A DNA stretch of 64,000 bases from the NCBI GenBank assembly GCA_012798695.1, contig JAAZMR010000125.1, positions 17,340 to 81,339 of the forward strand, given 5' to 3'. Source of the DNA: Bacillota bacterium (GTDB taxonomy: Bacteria > Bacillota > Limnochordia > DTU087). The translations under genes were made by a program, and so were the position numbers. Positions 8,551-18,391 of this stretch are shown here, one piece after another. Within the stretch, counting starts at the first letter, position 1. Every line of letters begins with the position of its first letter. The notes below the pieces were generated by a model. The model had not been told where the DNA came from. It made no database searches and saw only the letters and a list, made by a program, of their open reading frames with translations.

Positions 8551-10182
8551 GTGCAAATAGAAATCTGGTTTATGTATGCCTTTACCGGCCTCTGCTTAAT
8601 CCTTTTGTCATGGTCGGGGCTGGTAAAGGCGAAGGTGTGGACTGATGAGACTCCTTGGAATCAGGTCTGTATTTTGACCCAGCTAGGAATCATCACCACC
8701 CTGATCGTAAGTACTCAGCACCGGAAAAAGGGACAGACAACTGCTCTCGGTCTCCGGAGAGAGAAAGAGCGGTTGCAGGCCACCCTATTAGGGTTAGGTG
8801 CCGGGATAATAGCGGTTGACCGGCAGGGACAGGTAGAATTGATCAATAAGGCTGCCGAAGAACTTACCGGTTGGGCAGAGCCGGAAGCCTTGGGCAGACC
8901 TCTCGAAGAAGTATTTCAGACACTCAAAGAACATACCGACTTAGAGCGAGACTCTATGGATGGTGCCCCAGGCTCACAAGCCGCCCCAGGGTGGGACAAT
9001 CATATGATTCTAGTGGACAAAGCAGGCTATCAGCGGCATATTGCCCATAATGCGGCACCGATCAAGAATGGGCGAGGTGACATCGATGGCTGGGTCCTCG
9101 TTTTCCAAGATGTTACTTCCGAAAAAGCACGAGTACAGGAGATTGAATACCTGAGCTCTCATGATCAGTTGACTGGGCTCTACAATCGAATATTTCTGGA
9201 AAGGACGATCCGGGAGTTAAATACTGCCGAGAACCTCCCACTCTCCATTGTTCTGGCAGACCTGGATGGCTTGAGATTGGTCAATAATACCAGGGGACGC
9301 AATACGGGGGATGAGCTTTTGCGCAAGGCGGCACAAGTGATCACGACTAATGCCCGTGACTTGGGTGTAGTTGGTAGATGGGGAGGCGACGAGTTTGTCA
9401 TGCTGCTTCCACGCACAGACTCAGCAGCAGCGCAGCTGGCTATCTCCAAGGTGAAACAGTCTCTGCAGGCAATAGAAGTGCAGTCACTCTTCTTCTCTTT
9501 GTCCTTTGGCTGGGCGACAAAAACCGAACCGGGCCAGGATATTGCCCATGTGTTCAGGAGAGCCGAGAACCGCATGTACCGCTCTAAGCTGTGTCAATAT
9601 TCCAGCATCCGCAGAGAGACTATTGATGCCTTAATGGCTGCCTTATTTGAGAAGAACCAAAGGGAAGAACAGCACTCGCAAAGAGTAAGTGAACTCTGTC
9701 AGGTCATAGGAAAAGCAATGGGACTGGATGATTGGAAAGTGGAGGAACTAGGACTCATCGGTTTATTTCACGACATCGGTAAAATCGCGGTTGATGAAAC
9801 CATTTTAAACAAGCCTACTCCTCTCGACGAGGATGAGTGGCAAGAGGTTCGCTGCCACCCCGAAGTCGGGTATCGTCTGCTCAGTGGTGTACAGGATATG
9901 TTTGATATAGCTGCATATGTTCTGGCTCATCACGAAAGATGGGATGGACAGGGATATCCGCATGGACTAGAAGGTAAGGAGATCCCGTTAGAATCCCGCA
10001 TTGTCAGTATTGCCGATGCCTATGATGCCATGATCAGTTATCGGCCATATAGAGAGAGCCTCTCAACGTTAGAAGCAGTGGAAGAACTCCGCCGGGGTGC
10101 CGGGACTCAATTTGATCCAAAGATCACCCGGGTCTTCCTCGATCTGATCGAACATGAGAAGGGCTGTGTTTTCAAAGACTAA
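8551..10182 (+). CDS. PAS-GGDEF-HD-GYP protein (c-di-GMP synthesis/degradation)
   Basis: RWGGDEF; HDIGKIAVDETILNKP and HHERWDGQGYPHGL. GTG at 8551 has AAAGGAG upstream; ORF track start is 8500. Confidence 0.9.
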   Translation: MQIEIWFMYAFTGLCLILLSWSGLVKAKVWTDETPWNQVCILTQLGIITTLIVSTQHRKKGQTTALGLRREKERLQATLLGLGAGIIAVDRQGQVELINKAAEELTGWAEPEALGRPLEEVFQTLKEHTDLERDSMDGAPGSQAAPGWDNHMILVDKAGYQRHIAHNAAPIKNGRGDIDGWVLVFQDVTSEKARVQEIEYLSSHDQLTGLYNRIFLERTIRELNTAENLPLSIVLADLDGLRLVNNTRGRNTGDELLRKAAQVITTNARDLGVVGRWGGDEFVMLLPRTDSAAAQLAISKVKQSLQAIEVQSLFFSLSFGWATKTEPGQDIAHVFRRAENRMYRSKLCQYSSIRRETIDALMAALFEKNQREEQHSQRVSELCQVIGKAMGLDDWKVEELGLIGLFHDIGKIAVDETILNKPTPLDEDEWQEVRCHPEVGYRLLSGVQDMFDIAAYVLAHHERWDGQGYPHGLEGKEIPLESRIVSIADAYDAMISYRPYRESLSTLEAVEELRRGAGTQFDPKITRVFLDLIEHEKGCVFKD

Positions 10183-10193
10183 ACCTTCCCACA

Positions 10194-10230
10194 CTGCCCG
10201 CTTTACCTATCATTCTGGGGAAGCGGGCAG
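10194..10230. terminator. Hairpin repeat copy 1
   Basis: CTGCCCGCTT ... AAGCGGGCAG followed by TTGAGATCTCA; near-identical to 14908-14944. Confidence 0.7.
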
Positions 10231-10295
10231 TTGAGATCTCATCTCTTTATACCAGCATCGCTGAGGTGGGACATGGTTCCACAATAGAATCGGTG

Positions 10296-11150
10296 CTACC
10301 CCTTGATGCCGGTCACTGTGATACCCTGGACGAAGTATTTTTGTCCCAAGAAGAAGAATACCAAAATAGGGAGCACCGCGATTAGTGCAACAGCCATCAT
10401 CAGGTGAAGCTGGCTTTCTCCGTACGAGCTTTGAAAATACTGAAGTCCTATGGCCAACGTGTACCTCGCTTCTGAATCCAGGTAAATCAAGGGGTTAAAG
10501 AAATCATTCCAGTGATAAACAATAGAGAAAACAGAGACGGTGGCGAGCGCCGGTTTGGCCAGTGGCAGCATGATCCTCAGGAGAATACTAAACGAACCAC
10601 AGCCATCAATTCGCGCAGCATCATCCAAATCCATGGGAACCGTTTTGAAAAACTGCCGAAGTAAGAAGATATTATAAGCTCCACCACCGAACCATGATGG
10701 GATAATCAGAGGTTTGAAGCTATCCAGCCATCCTAATCGACTAAAAAGGATATAGGTTGGAATTGTAGTAATTTGACTGGGCAGCATCATCGTACTGACT
10801 AGGATGCCGAACAGAAAGTTACTATCCCATGCCTTAAAGCGAGCAAAGCCATAGGCGACCAAAGCTGAAGATAGGACCGTACCCAGAGTGGCCAAACCAG
10901 TAACCAAGGCTGTGTTAAGTATGAATCTACTAAAAGGGGCAGAGGTCCATCCCCGGATGAAGTTATCGAGTACCGGAGGTGATGGTATCCACTGAGGTGG
11001 GATCAGATATATTTGCCATGGCTGCTTGAAGGCCGTCGACACCATCCACAAAAATGGGAGGGCAAAGATAACTCCCAAGATGCAAAGGAGTACATAGCCA
11101 AAAAAGGCTTTCACGCTCTTGGAGTGCAGCGCGATGCGAATATTGGACAT
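10296..11150 (-). CDS. Carbohydrate ABC transporter permease, MalG/CUT1 type
   Basis: LPFLWMVSTAFK; EAA-like DLDDAARIDGCGSFSILLRIMLPLAKPAL; MSNIRIALHSK start about 11150 (ORF track 11177). Confidence 0.92.
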   Translation of the reverse strand: MSNIRIALHSKSVKAFFGYVLLCILGVIFALPFLWMVSTAFKQPWQIYLIPPQWIPSPPVLDNFIRGWTSAPFSRFILNTALVTGLATLGTVLSSALVAYGFARFKAWDSNFLFGILVSTMMLPSQITTIPTYILFSRLGWLDSFKPLIIPSWFGGGAYNIFLLRQFFKTVPMDLDDAARIDGCGSFSILLRIMLPLAKPALATVSVFSIVYHWNDFFNPLIYLDSEARYTLAIGLQYFQSSYGESQLHLMMAVALIAVLPILVFFFLGQKYFVQGITVTGIKG

Positions 11151-11154
11151 TACC

Positions 11155-12072
11155 CTAGTAACCTCCCTCTCCTGCATAGTAAACCCATCTTCTCGATGTG
11201 CCCATTACGATCAAAGAAAGCACTAGTATGACGATAAACAGCACCCACGCCAGAGCCGAACCATAGGCCATGCGGCCGTAACGAAAAGCATTGTTATATA
11301 GGTGTAGTAAGTAAACATAGGTGGCATCCATGGGTCCACCAGAGGTCAAGACATATGCCTGAGTGAATACCTGAAAGGCTCCGATCAGGCCCATAATCAG
11401 ATTGAAGAAAAGAGTAGGTGTTACCAAGGGAAGCGTAATCCGCATAGTGCGTACCCACCAACCTGCCCCATCGATGGACGCGCTCTCATAAAGCGCTTCT
11501 GGTATGTCCTGCAGACCTGCTAGGAAAATGATCATACTCGGCCCCACATTCCAAAGACTCATTAGAATGATTGCCGGCATGGCCCATCGGGGATCACTTA
11601 ACCAACCAGGTCCCTGGATACCGACTAAGCTCAGCACATAATTGAGTAACCCGAAACTGGGATTGAGTATCCAACCCCAAAGGAGAATCACTGCCACTCC
11701 TGCAGTAACAGAGGGTAAATAGAAAATGGTGCGGAAAAACGCAATGCCTCTCAGTTTCATATTCAGTAATGTAGCTAGAAAAAACGCCACAATCAACCCT
11801 AGCGGAACACTCACAAATGCGTAGTAGGCGGTATTGGAAAGGCTTTTCCAAAACAAAGGATCTGTAGTGAACATTTCCTTGTAGTTGTCTAAGCCGATGA
11901 AACTCCACTCTCCATACATCTGGGCATCGGTAAAGGTAAGTATCAATGAGTATATCAGAGGACCGAACATGAACACGATAAAGCCAATCAGCCACGGGAG
12001 AATATAAATATGAAACTCGATACTCTCCCGCCGGAAGTACCGTCCCTTACTTGGTTTTCCAGACCGAGCCAT
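11155..12072 (-). CDS. Carbohydrate ABC transporter permease, MalF/CUT1 type
   Basis: PEALYESASIDGAGWWVRTMRITLPLVTPTLFFNLIMG; ATG at 12072 with GGAGGGAG RBS. Confidence 0.92.
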   Translation of the reverse strand: MARSGKPSKGRYFRRESIEFHIYILPWLIGFIVFMFGPLIYSLILTFTDAQMYGEWSFIGLDNYKEMFTTDPLFWKSLSNTAYYAFVSVPLGLIVAFFLATLLNMKLRGIAFFRTIFYLPSVTAGVAVILLWGWILNPSFGLLNYVLSLVGIQGPGWLSDPRWAMPAIILMSLWNVGPSMIIFLAGLQDIPEALYESASIDGAGWWVRTMRITLPLVTPTLFFNLIMGLIGAFQVFTQAYVLTSGGPMDATYVYLLHLYNNAFRYGRMAYGSALAWVLFIVILVLSLIVMGTSRRWVYYAGEGGY

Positions 12073-12095
12073 TGGTCTCCCTCCTCTGGAAGTAA

Positions 12096-12123
12096 GGAAC
12101 AGCACCGAGGACGATGCTGTTCC
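12096..12123 (-). terminator. Intercistronic stem-loop 3' of SBP
   Basis: GGAACAGCA ... TGCTGTTCC, perfect 9-bp arms between SBP stop and permease start. Confidence 0.55.
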
Positions 12124-12142
12124 AGCTTCCCTCAACCATCGC

Positions 12143-13441
12143 TTATTTCTTGAGTTCCTCCAGAATGACGGATGCTTTTTCACTGAAGTTTCTCATCCCA
12201 GTGGCTGGATCAATCCGATCCAGATTGATCGCATCCCATATCCGATTATACTCATCATTGACCTTTGCATAGTAACCGCCCATGGGGTTAATGGTCCCAA
12301 ATGCGAAAGAATCAACGAACGCCTGCATATCGATGGGAGTCCAACCTACTCTGGTTTCCTGAACGAAGGTGGTTTCCGCAACCTCCAGAACCGATGGCAG
12401 AGCTACTTCGCTGACAATCTCCGATGCTTCCATAGAGGTGCTCACGAACTTAATGAACTCCCAGGCCGCGTCTTTGCTGTTGGATTTGGAATTCATAGCA
12501 TACCCGGTAGTCCACAATAATGTCATATGCTTACCTGTGTCAGGATCAGCCGGCATGACCACAACATCCCAATCGAATCGATCGGCGATACTCTCCTGAA
12601 ACGAAGGTACGTCCCATGTAGGCAGCATCATCATCGCTGCTCTTTGGGAGAAGAATCGCTGAACAGAAGGCATACCTTGAGATGCACTAACATCCGGCAT
12701 GACCTCGTATTTCTTCATGAGATCCATGAAGAATTCGATGCCTCTAACTACCCTTGGATCATCAGCCAGCACTTCGGTTTCATCTTCATTAAAGATGCGG
12801 CCTCCAAAGATGTGGGGTGCCAATGAGGCAACACCCCAGTGGTCGGAGATGCCGTAAATCTTGTTGATTCCCGTCCCACTAGAAAGTTTGATAGCGTATT
12901 CAAGCAGATCATCCCATGTCCACTCTGGACTAGGACATGCAAGTCCAGCTTTCTCAAAGAGATTCTTGTTGTAGGCCATAACCATGGAAGAGCCGGAAAT
13001 CGGTAAACCATGACGCATGCCATCTGGCAGCCTGTAGCCCCTGGCGATACCGGGTGTCAGAATCGATTCCAGATCTAGGTTGTCGCGCTCGATGTAGGGA
13101 TTTAGGTCTGAAAAGACACCCCGTCTGGCCCTGTTGCCGTGCCAGTCGTCTGACATCATGATCACATCTGCTGCGGTACCTGCAGCCCACATTGCATCGA
13201 GCTTGCGATCATACTCGTCAGTGGGAAGGATCTGAATATCTACTTTGATCTGTGGATAGACTTTTTCAAAAGCCGCGACTTGAGCTTTCCGGTTATTAAT
13301 TTCCGCAGTCGAACCCCAAGCCAGGACAGACAGTTTAGTCTGTGCTGCAAAAGCGCCAGCAGCAAATACCCCTGCAACCAGCACCAAGGTAATAGATAAC
13401 ACTACCAGCTTTTGGATTCTGGTTAACACTGTAACACACAT
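12143..13441 (-). CDS. Extracellular sugar-binding protein (SBP_bac_1)
   Basis: Signal peptide; KLSVLAWGSTAEINNRKAQVAAFEKVYPQIKVDIQ; adjacent permeases. Confidence 0.92.
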   Translation of the reverse strand: MCVTVLTRIQKLVVLSITLVLVAGVFAAGAFAAQTKLSVLAWGSTAEINNRKAQVAAFEKVYPQIKVDIQILPTDEYDRKLDAMWAAGTAADVIMMSDDWHGNRARRGVFSDLNPYIERDNLDLESILTPGIARGYRLPDGMRHGLPISGSSMVMAYNKNLFEKAGLACPSPEWTWDDLLEYAIKLSSGTGINKIYGISDHWGVASLAPHIFGGRIFNEDETEVLADDPRVVRGIEFFMDLMKKYEVMPDVSASQGMPSVQRFFSQRAAMMMLPTWDVPSFQESIADRFDWDVVVMPADPDTGKHMTLLWTTGYAMNSKSNSKDAAWEFIKFVSTSMEASEIVSEVALPSVLEVAETTFVQETRVGWTPIDMQAFVDSFAFGTINPMGGYYAKVNDEYNRIWDAINLDRIDPATGMRNFSEKASVILEELKK

Positions 13442-13586
13442 CTTTCTTTTTTAACTTGCTGAGGCAAAACCATAAACCAAAGAATGAGCGATTACCCCTC
13501 CTTTCCACCCGGACTCCTTGGGTCTCTCTGATTATGATTCAAAACAACGGGAAACCTTGCTGCTATATATGTGCCGATTATGGAAA

Positions 13587-14585
13587 TCAATTGGTGTCCC
13601 GAGCCGGGCCCGTAGTCTTGCGGACGACCAGCTTAGTCGGAAGAACAATGCGTCTATGTAGTTGATCGTTTTCGCTTTGCTTGAGCAGCATTTTGACCGC
13701 AATCTTTCCCATTTCCTGTGCTGGCTGCCGAACTGTTGTCAATGGAACCAAAAGATGTCTTGCCGGTGATACATCATCAAAACCAACCACAGATAATTCT
13801 TCAGGTACAAGCATCCCCAGTTCCTTGGCAGCTGCCATGACCCCCATCGCCATCCAGTCATTGGCAGCAAAGATAGCCGATGGCCTTTGCGTTTTAGATA
13901 GAATCTTTCTTCCCTGCATATACCCGCTAGCCCGAGCATAATCACCTTCCCATACATCGGTAACCAGCTTGTATTCATGTATGGCTTGGGTATAGCCTCT
14001 CAATCGCTCCCGAGAGTCAATGCTTGATAACGGCCCCGACAGAAACGTGATGTGCTTGTGGCCAAGCTCAGCCAGGTGTTTAGTGGCGTCATAGGCACCG
14101 CTGCGGTGGTCACAATCAATCGAAGGATAGGGTGAATCGCCGGTGACGTTCCCGATAAAAACCACAGGGGATTCCTGTGGATGCAATTTGTGCACTATTT
14201 CAAAAAAATCATCGGTCCACGCTATAATTAGACCACCAACTCGTCGCTCAGACATGAGTCTGATAGCCTCCAGTTCGAATCTCGTGTCACCTCTGGTGCT
14301 GCAGAGAACTAGGGAATACCCATACTCCGATGCTTGATGCTCAACACCCCTAATAATGGGCAGGAAGAACTCATCGGTTATGTTAGGTATAGCCAGCCCT
14401 ATGGTGAAGGTCTGTCCCTTAGCCAAGACCCTACCGCGGATATCCAATGAATACCCATATTCGCTTGCTATCCGCCGAACCTTGGCCGTCGTCTCCGGAG
14501 ATATCCGAGGGTCATTATTAAGCGCTCTGGATACAGTAGAGTGAGAGACCCCAGCGATTTTGGCTATATCCTTCATCGTAACCAT
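13587..14585 (-). CDS. LacI-family transcriptional regulator
   Basis: MVTMKDIAKIAGVSHSTVSRALNNDPRISPETTAKVRRIASEYGY. Confidence 0.95.
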   Translation of the reverse strand: MVTMKDIAKIAGVSHSTVSRALNNDPRISPETTAKVRRIASEYGYSLDIRGRVLAKGQTFTIGLAIPNITDEFFLPIIRGVEHQASEYGYSLVLCSTRGDTRFELEAIRLMSERRVGGLIIAWTDDFFEIVHKLHPQESPVVFIGNVTGDSPYPSIDCDHRSGAYDATKHLAELGHKHITFLSGPLSSIDSRERLRGYTQAIHEYKLVTDVWEGDYARASGYMQGRKILSKTQRPSAIFAANDWMAMGVMAAAKELGMLVPEELSVVGFDDVSPARHLLVPLTTVRQPAQEMGKIAVKMLLKQSENDQLHRRIVLPTKLVVRKTTGPARDTN

Positions 14586-14612
14586 TGCACAGCACCGCCA
14601 TCCTCAACTCAA

Positions 14613-14626
14613 TGCACACGATTGCA
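14613..14626. promoter_or_regulatory. Possible LacI-family operator (imperfect)
   Basis: TGCAcaCGatTGCA, CG-centred, about 28 bp upstream of the LacI start. Confidence 0.3.
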
Positions 14627-14907
14627 CAACTGGGCAAAATAAACTAACCACCTCTGTTATCTCTAATTCGACTAATTCGCCGACTACTTAGTTTTCCCTT
14701 CTTTTCCCCCTGTTTTGTCGCAATAGACCTCGTATCGTCCGCTTAGTCCGTTAGGCTGAAACAAAGGCTTTAATGCAATTTGAGATGTGAATAGCGCGAT
14801 GTTGCAGACAATGAAATGCTCTGCCCGATAATTCGCCCATTCCTGCTGGCTTGGTCCCCTTTTTGGGAAAAGCAGCGGAGCATATGACATGTAGCCATAG
14901 ACAAAGA

Positions 14908-14944
14908 CTGCCCGCTTTCCCATGGTGATGGGTAAAGCGGGCAG
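14908..14944. terminator. Hairpin repeat copy 2
   Basis: CTGCCCGCTTTCCCAT ... ATGGG(t)AAAGCGGGCAG then TTGAAATCTCA; 3' of dehydrogenase stop. Confidence 0.75.
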
Positions 14945-14960
14945 TTGAAATCTCACTGGC

Positions 14961-15944
14961 TTACAGTACCTCTGGATTGACTATATGTGGTGGCCTCTTC
15001 CCCTTTAGTGCCGCCAGCAAATTGGCTGCTGCCATTTCCGCCATTTTGGTACGGGTCTCCAGGGTAGCACTCCCCAGGTGAGGCAATAGCACTATATTGG
15101 GAAGCTCTGCTAACCCAGGGGCCAATTCCGGCTCATCTTCATATACATCCAAACCGGCACCGGCAATAGCCCCTTCTTTGAGGGCCTCCACTAGGGCATG
15201 TTCGTCTACCAACGGCCCTCTGGCAGTATTGATCAGGTAAGCTGTCTTTTTCATCAAACGCAGCTCGTGTTGGCCGATCATATGGCGCGTCTCAGGAGTC
15301 AAAGGTGCATGGATAGTCACAAAATCCGACTCTTTAAGAAGTTCATCTAGTCCGGCAAATTGAGCGTGATACTCTTCCTCTACTTGCGCCATGGGTGCTA
15401 CATCATGATAGAGGATGGGCATATCAAAGCCCATGGCCCGCCGGGCCACGGCCTGGCCTATACGTCCCATCCCAATAATTCCCAGTGTCTTGCCGGTGAT
15501 GTCGCTGCCCAACAAGAGCATCGGATCCCAACCTGAGAAGCGGCCTGCCCTAGTGAAAACATCTCCTTCGACCACACGCCGGCCTACAGCCATGATCAGA
15601 GACCAGGCCAAATCAGCCGTAGTATCTGTCAAGACTCCCGGTGTGTTCGTTACCTGAATCCCTCTTGCAGTAGCAGCGACCACATCAATATTGTTATAGC
15701 CCACTGCATAGTTGCTGATCACCTTCAGCTCGGGATTGGCATCCATGACCTCCGCGGTGATTGGGTCGGTAAGCAGACATAGGAGCCCATCGGCATTCTT
15801 TATCCCATTAATCAGCTCACTTGTGGTGAGCACACGGTTGTGGGGGCTGACCACAACTTCATGGTGCTTTTTAAGCATATTGATACCTGCCTCGGGGATC
15901 TTGCGTGTTACAAAAACTTTGTTTCTGCGATCATTGCTGCTCAT
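14961..15944 (-). CDS. D-isomer-specific 2-hydroxyacid dehydrogenase (glyoxylate/hydroxypyruvate reductase-like)
   Basis: GKTLGIIGMGRIGQAVARRA, NTARGPLVDE, PNIVLLPHLGSATLETR. Confidence 0.93.
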   Translation of the reverse strand: MSSNDRRNKVFVTRKIPEAGINMLKKHHEVVVSPHNRVLTTSELINGIKNADGLLCLLTDPITAEVMDANPELKVISNYAVGYNNIDVVAATARGIQVTNTPGVLTDTTADLAWSLIMAVGRRVVEGDVFTRAGRFSGWDPMLLLGSDITGKTLGIIGMGRIGQAVARRAMGFDMPILYHDVAPMAQVEEEYHAQFAGLDELLKESDFVTIHAPLTPETRHMIGQHELRLMKKTAYLINTARGPLVDEHALVEALKEGAIAGAGLDVYEDEPELAPGLAELPNIVLLPHLGSATLETRTKMAEMAAANLLAALKGKRPPHIVNPEVL

Positions 15945-16229
15945 CTAAGTCCAGCCTCCTCCACCATGGATAATACTGCATTTTGACCAAGAACCCTGTT
16001 TTTTGGGTCCTTGGCGAATGATAGAGACAGCGGCTTTTCGAATAGGCGTTCCGTATGTTCCCCTCACCGCAATCTTGCTCACCTCCAGATTTCACTTTTA
16101 CAAACACTTGAGTGATAGGCATCTGGCTGTTGATATGATTGACTCTATCTCTATAGCGCATACTTTTGTGATCTTTACAAATTCCGCGTCTATTAGGAGG
16201 AATATTCGATCTTTTGTGTAATTCAATAA

Positions 16230-16241
16230 CTAACCGGTTAG
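16230..16241. promoter_or_regulatory. Candidate LacI-family operator
   Basis: Perfect palindrome CTAACCGGTTAG upstream of the Opp-type operon; same core as 24019-24035. Confidence 0.55.
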
Positions 16242-16381
16242 ATTTCTCGGCTGCCGCAACTGTCTTTTATGGGAGGTGATGTCAAGAGGCGGGCATCTAT
16301 CACGAGGGATGCCTACTGGTCGGAAATAGTGGTGTGCTGGATGATAGGCGTTATCTGGAAAAAGTGAAGGAGGCATTTGAA

Positions 16382-18313
16382 GTGAGCTGGAAGCAAAGAT
16401 TAGTTTGCTTGGTCACCCTGGTATTGATCGCTTCAGCACTCAGTTCCTTTGCTTTTGCAGCGGAACCAACCAAGGTCCTCGACGTGGCTCCGGGTGTCCC
16501 CCGCCACGAGACTCTAATACTGGAAAACCCAGAGGGCCGTATAGCCGATCCGGGCCGATTTAACAGATGGGCATCAGGTGGAGGCTCCTCTACCGGGCTG
16601 CAGCAGTTAGCCTTGGATACCCTCTGGTATATCGACCCTGATGCCGGTATCAATGAACCTTGGGACAACTCTTTGGCTGCAGAACCACCTATCTATAATG
16701 AAGACTATACGACTATGACCGCCAAACTGCGCCAAGGAATCTACTGGAGCGATGGTGTTGAGTTTACTGCAGATGACGTAGTCTTCACGGTAGAAACTCT
16801 GATGGCCAACCCCACCATGGATTTTGGAGCACAGCTCCTGCTCAATGTAGATCAGGTATATAAGACTGATGATTATACTGTCGTATTTGAGCTGACCAAA
16901 CCAAATTCACGTTTCCACGCGATCTTTACCGTGCGTTGGAGCGCATGTTTTATCATGCCCAAGCACATCTGGGAGCATGTTGAGGATCCGGTAGCATTTG
17001 ACTTCAATGATCCACTAGTCAGCCTAGGACCATATGTCCTCAAGGACTATGATCCCAATGGCTACTGGTATCTATGGGAACGCAGAGAGGATTGGGAAAG
17101 AACCAGCTTAGGCATGCAGTATGGCATGCCCCAACCAAAATATGCGCTGTACACTGCACCCGGACCCAGCGATAAGCGGGTGATGGCTCAAGCCAACCAT
17201 GATCTTGATGTCATCCATGACCTATCTCCAGAGGGCATGATTACGCTTGTCAAGAGGAACCCCACCTCAGTTGGCTGGTTTGAAGGTTTCCCCTGGGCCC
17301 ATCCGGACCCCACACTGCCAGCCGTTATGCTCAATAACGAGAAATACCCATTGAACCTACCCGATGTCAGGTGGGCTCTCACCCTAGCCATAGATATAGT
17401 CAGTGTTTCTATGGCCTCATACAACGGTGCCGCCACTATATCCGCCATTCACGTACCACCTACCGGCGGGTATCTGGAATGGTACTTCGATCCGATGGAG
17501 AGTTGGCTGCAGGAATTCTCCATAGATGTGGACGGCGAGCCCTTCTATCCATATGATCCCACTGCTTCTCTGCGTGTAGCTGATGTAGTCAGGAAGCAGC
17601 ATGGTGATCAAGTGCCGACTGATCCCGTGGCGATCAAGAAGTCTTTGGGGTATGGTTGGTGGAAACATGCTCCTGATATCGCCGAAAAGCTGCTCCTCAG
17701 GAACGGCTTCACCCGCGATCGACGGGGCAAGTGGCTGTTACCGAATGGTGAGCCTTGGAAAATATCCATTATCTGTGAAGGTCAGACCCGCCCGATCATG
17801 ACCCGGGCCTCTACCATGATCGCTGAACAATGGACGAAATTCGGCATTGAGACCCAGGCTGAGCCTAACCCCGCCGATTTACTCTGGACCACTATGAACT
17901 ATGGTGAGTATGACGTCTGCACCGCCTGGTGTATTGAAACTTGGGGTGGTCATCCTGACCTCTTCTGGTTCTTGGAATCCTGGCACTCTGATTACTATCG
18001 GGCTTCCGGAGAACCGGCTGTCAGCAAGAACCCCATGCGATTCAAGAATGAAGAACTCGACCGTGTCATTGATGACATCAAGCACCGAGATTTCGATGAT
18101 CCAGCGTGTATAGACTTGGGGATTGAGTATCTCAAGATTTGTGTTGAGGAGATGCCCATTATTCCGCTCATGGCCTATAACGTTTTCTCGGTCTGTGATT
18201 TGTATTACTGGGAGGGATTCCCCACTGCCGACAATCCATATACTAACCCAGTAGCCAACTGGGCTAATACCAAGTACATGTTCCCAATGATCCGTCCCAA
18301 GCAGCAGAAATAG
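16382..18313 (+). CDS. ABC transporter substrate-binding protein, peptide/oligosaccharide type (SBP_bac_5)
   Basis: Signal peptide LVCLVTLVLIASALSSFAFA; MTAKLRQGIYWSDGVEFTADDVVFTVETLM; GTG 16382 after GAAGGAGG (ORF track 16334). Confidence 0.9.
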   Translation: MSWKQRLVCLVTLVLIASALSSFAFAAEPTKVLDVAPGVPRHETLILENPEGRIADPGRFNRWASGGGSSTGLQQLALDTLWYIDPDAGINEPWDNSLAAEPPIYNEDYTTMTAKLRQGIYWSDGVEFTADDVVFTVETLMANPTMDFGAQLLLNVDQVYKTDDYTVVFELTKPNSRFHAIFTVRWSACFIMPKHIWEHVEDPVAFDFNDPLVSLGPYVLKDYDPNGYWYLWERREDWERTSLGMQYGMPQPKYALYTAPGPSDKRVMAQANHDLDVIHDLSPEGMITLVKRNPTSVGWFEGFPWAHPDPTLPAVMLNNEKYPLNLPDVRWALTLAIDIVSVSMASYNGAATISAIHVPPTGGYLEWYFDPMESWLQEFSIDVDGEPFYPYDPTASLRVADVVRKQHGDQVPTDPVAIKKSLGYGWWKHAPDIAEKLLLRNGFTRDRRGKWLLPNGEPWKISIICEGQTRPIMTRASTMIAEQWTKFGIETQAEPNPADLLWTTMNYGEYDVCTAWCIETWGGHPDLFWFLESWHSDYYRASGEPAVSKNPMRFKNEELDRVIDDIKHRDFDDPACIDLGIEYLKICVEEMPIIPLMAYNVFSVCDLYYWEGFPTADNPYTNPVANWANTKYMFPMIRPKQQK

Positions 18314-18324
18314 ACGCTTTGTAA

Positions 18325-18355
18325 GCCCCCCATGCGCTAAGTTTGCATGGGGGGC
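18325..18355 (+). terminator. Intercistronic stem-loop 3' of SBP
   Basis: GCCCCCCATGC ... GCATGGGGGGC, perfect 11-bp arms. Confidence 0.65.
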
Positions 18356-18391
18356 ATTCACTACCCAAGGCAAAGGAGGCCCTCGGCATCT

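Noticed and set aside
14684-14956. 90-aa ORF from the track
   Set aside because: Its 5' part is the hairpin repeat itself (MRFQLPALPITMGKRAVFV) and it has no RBS; treated as non-coding.
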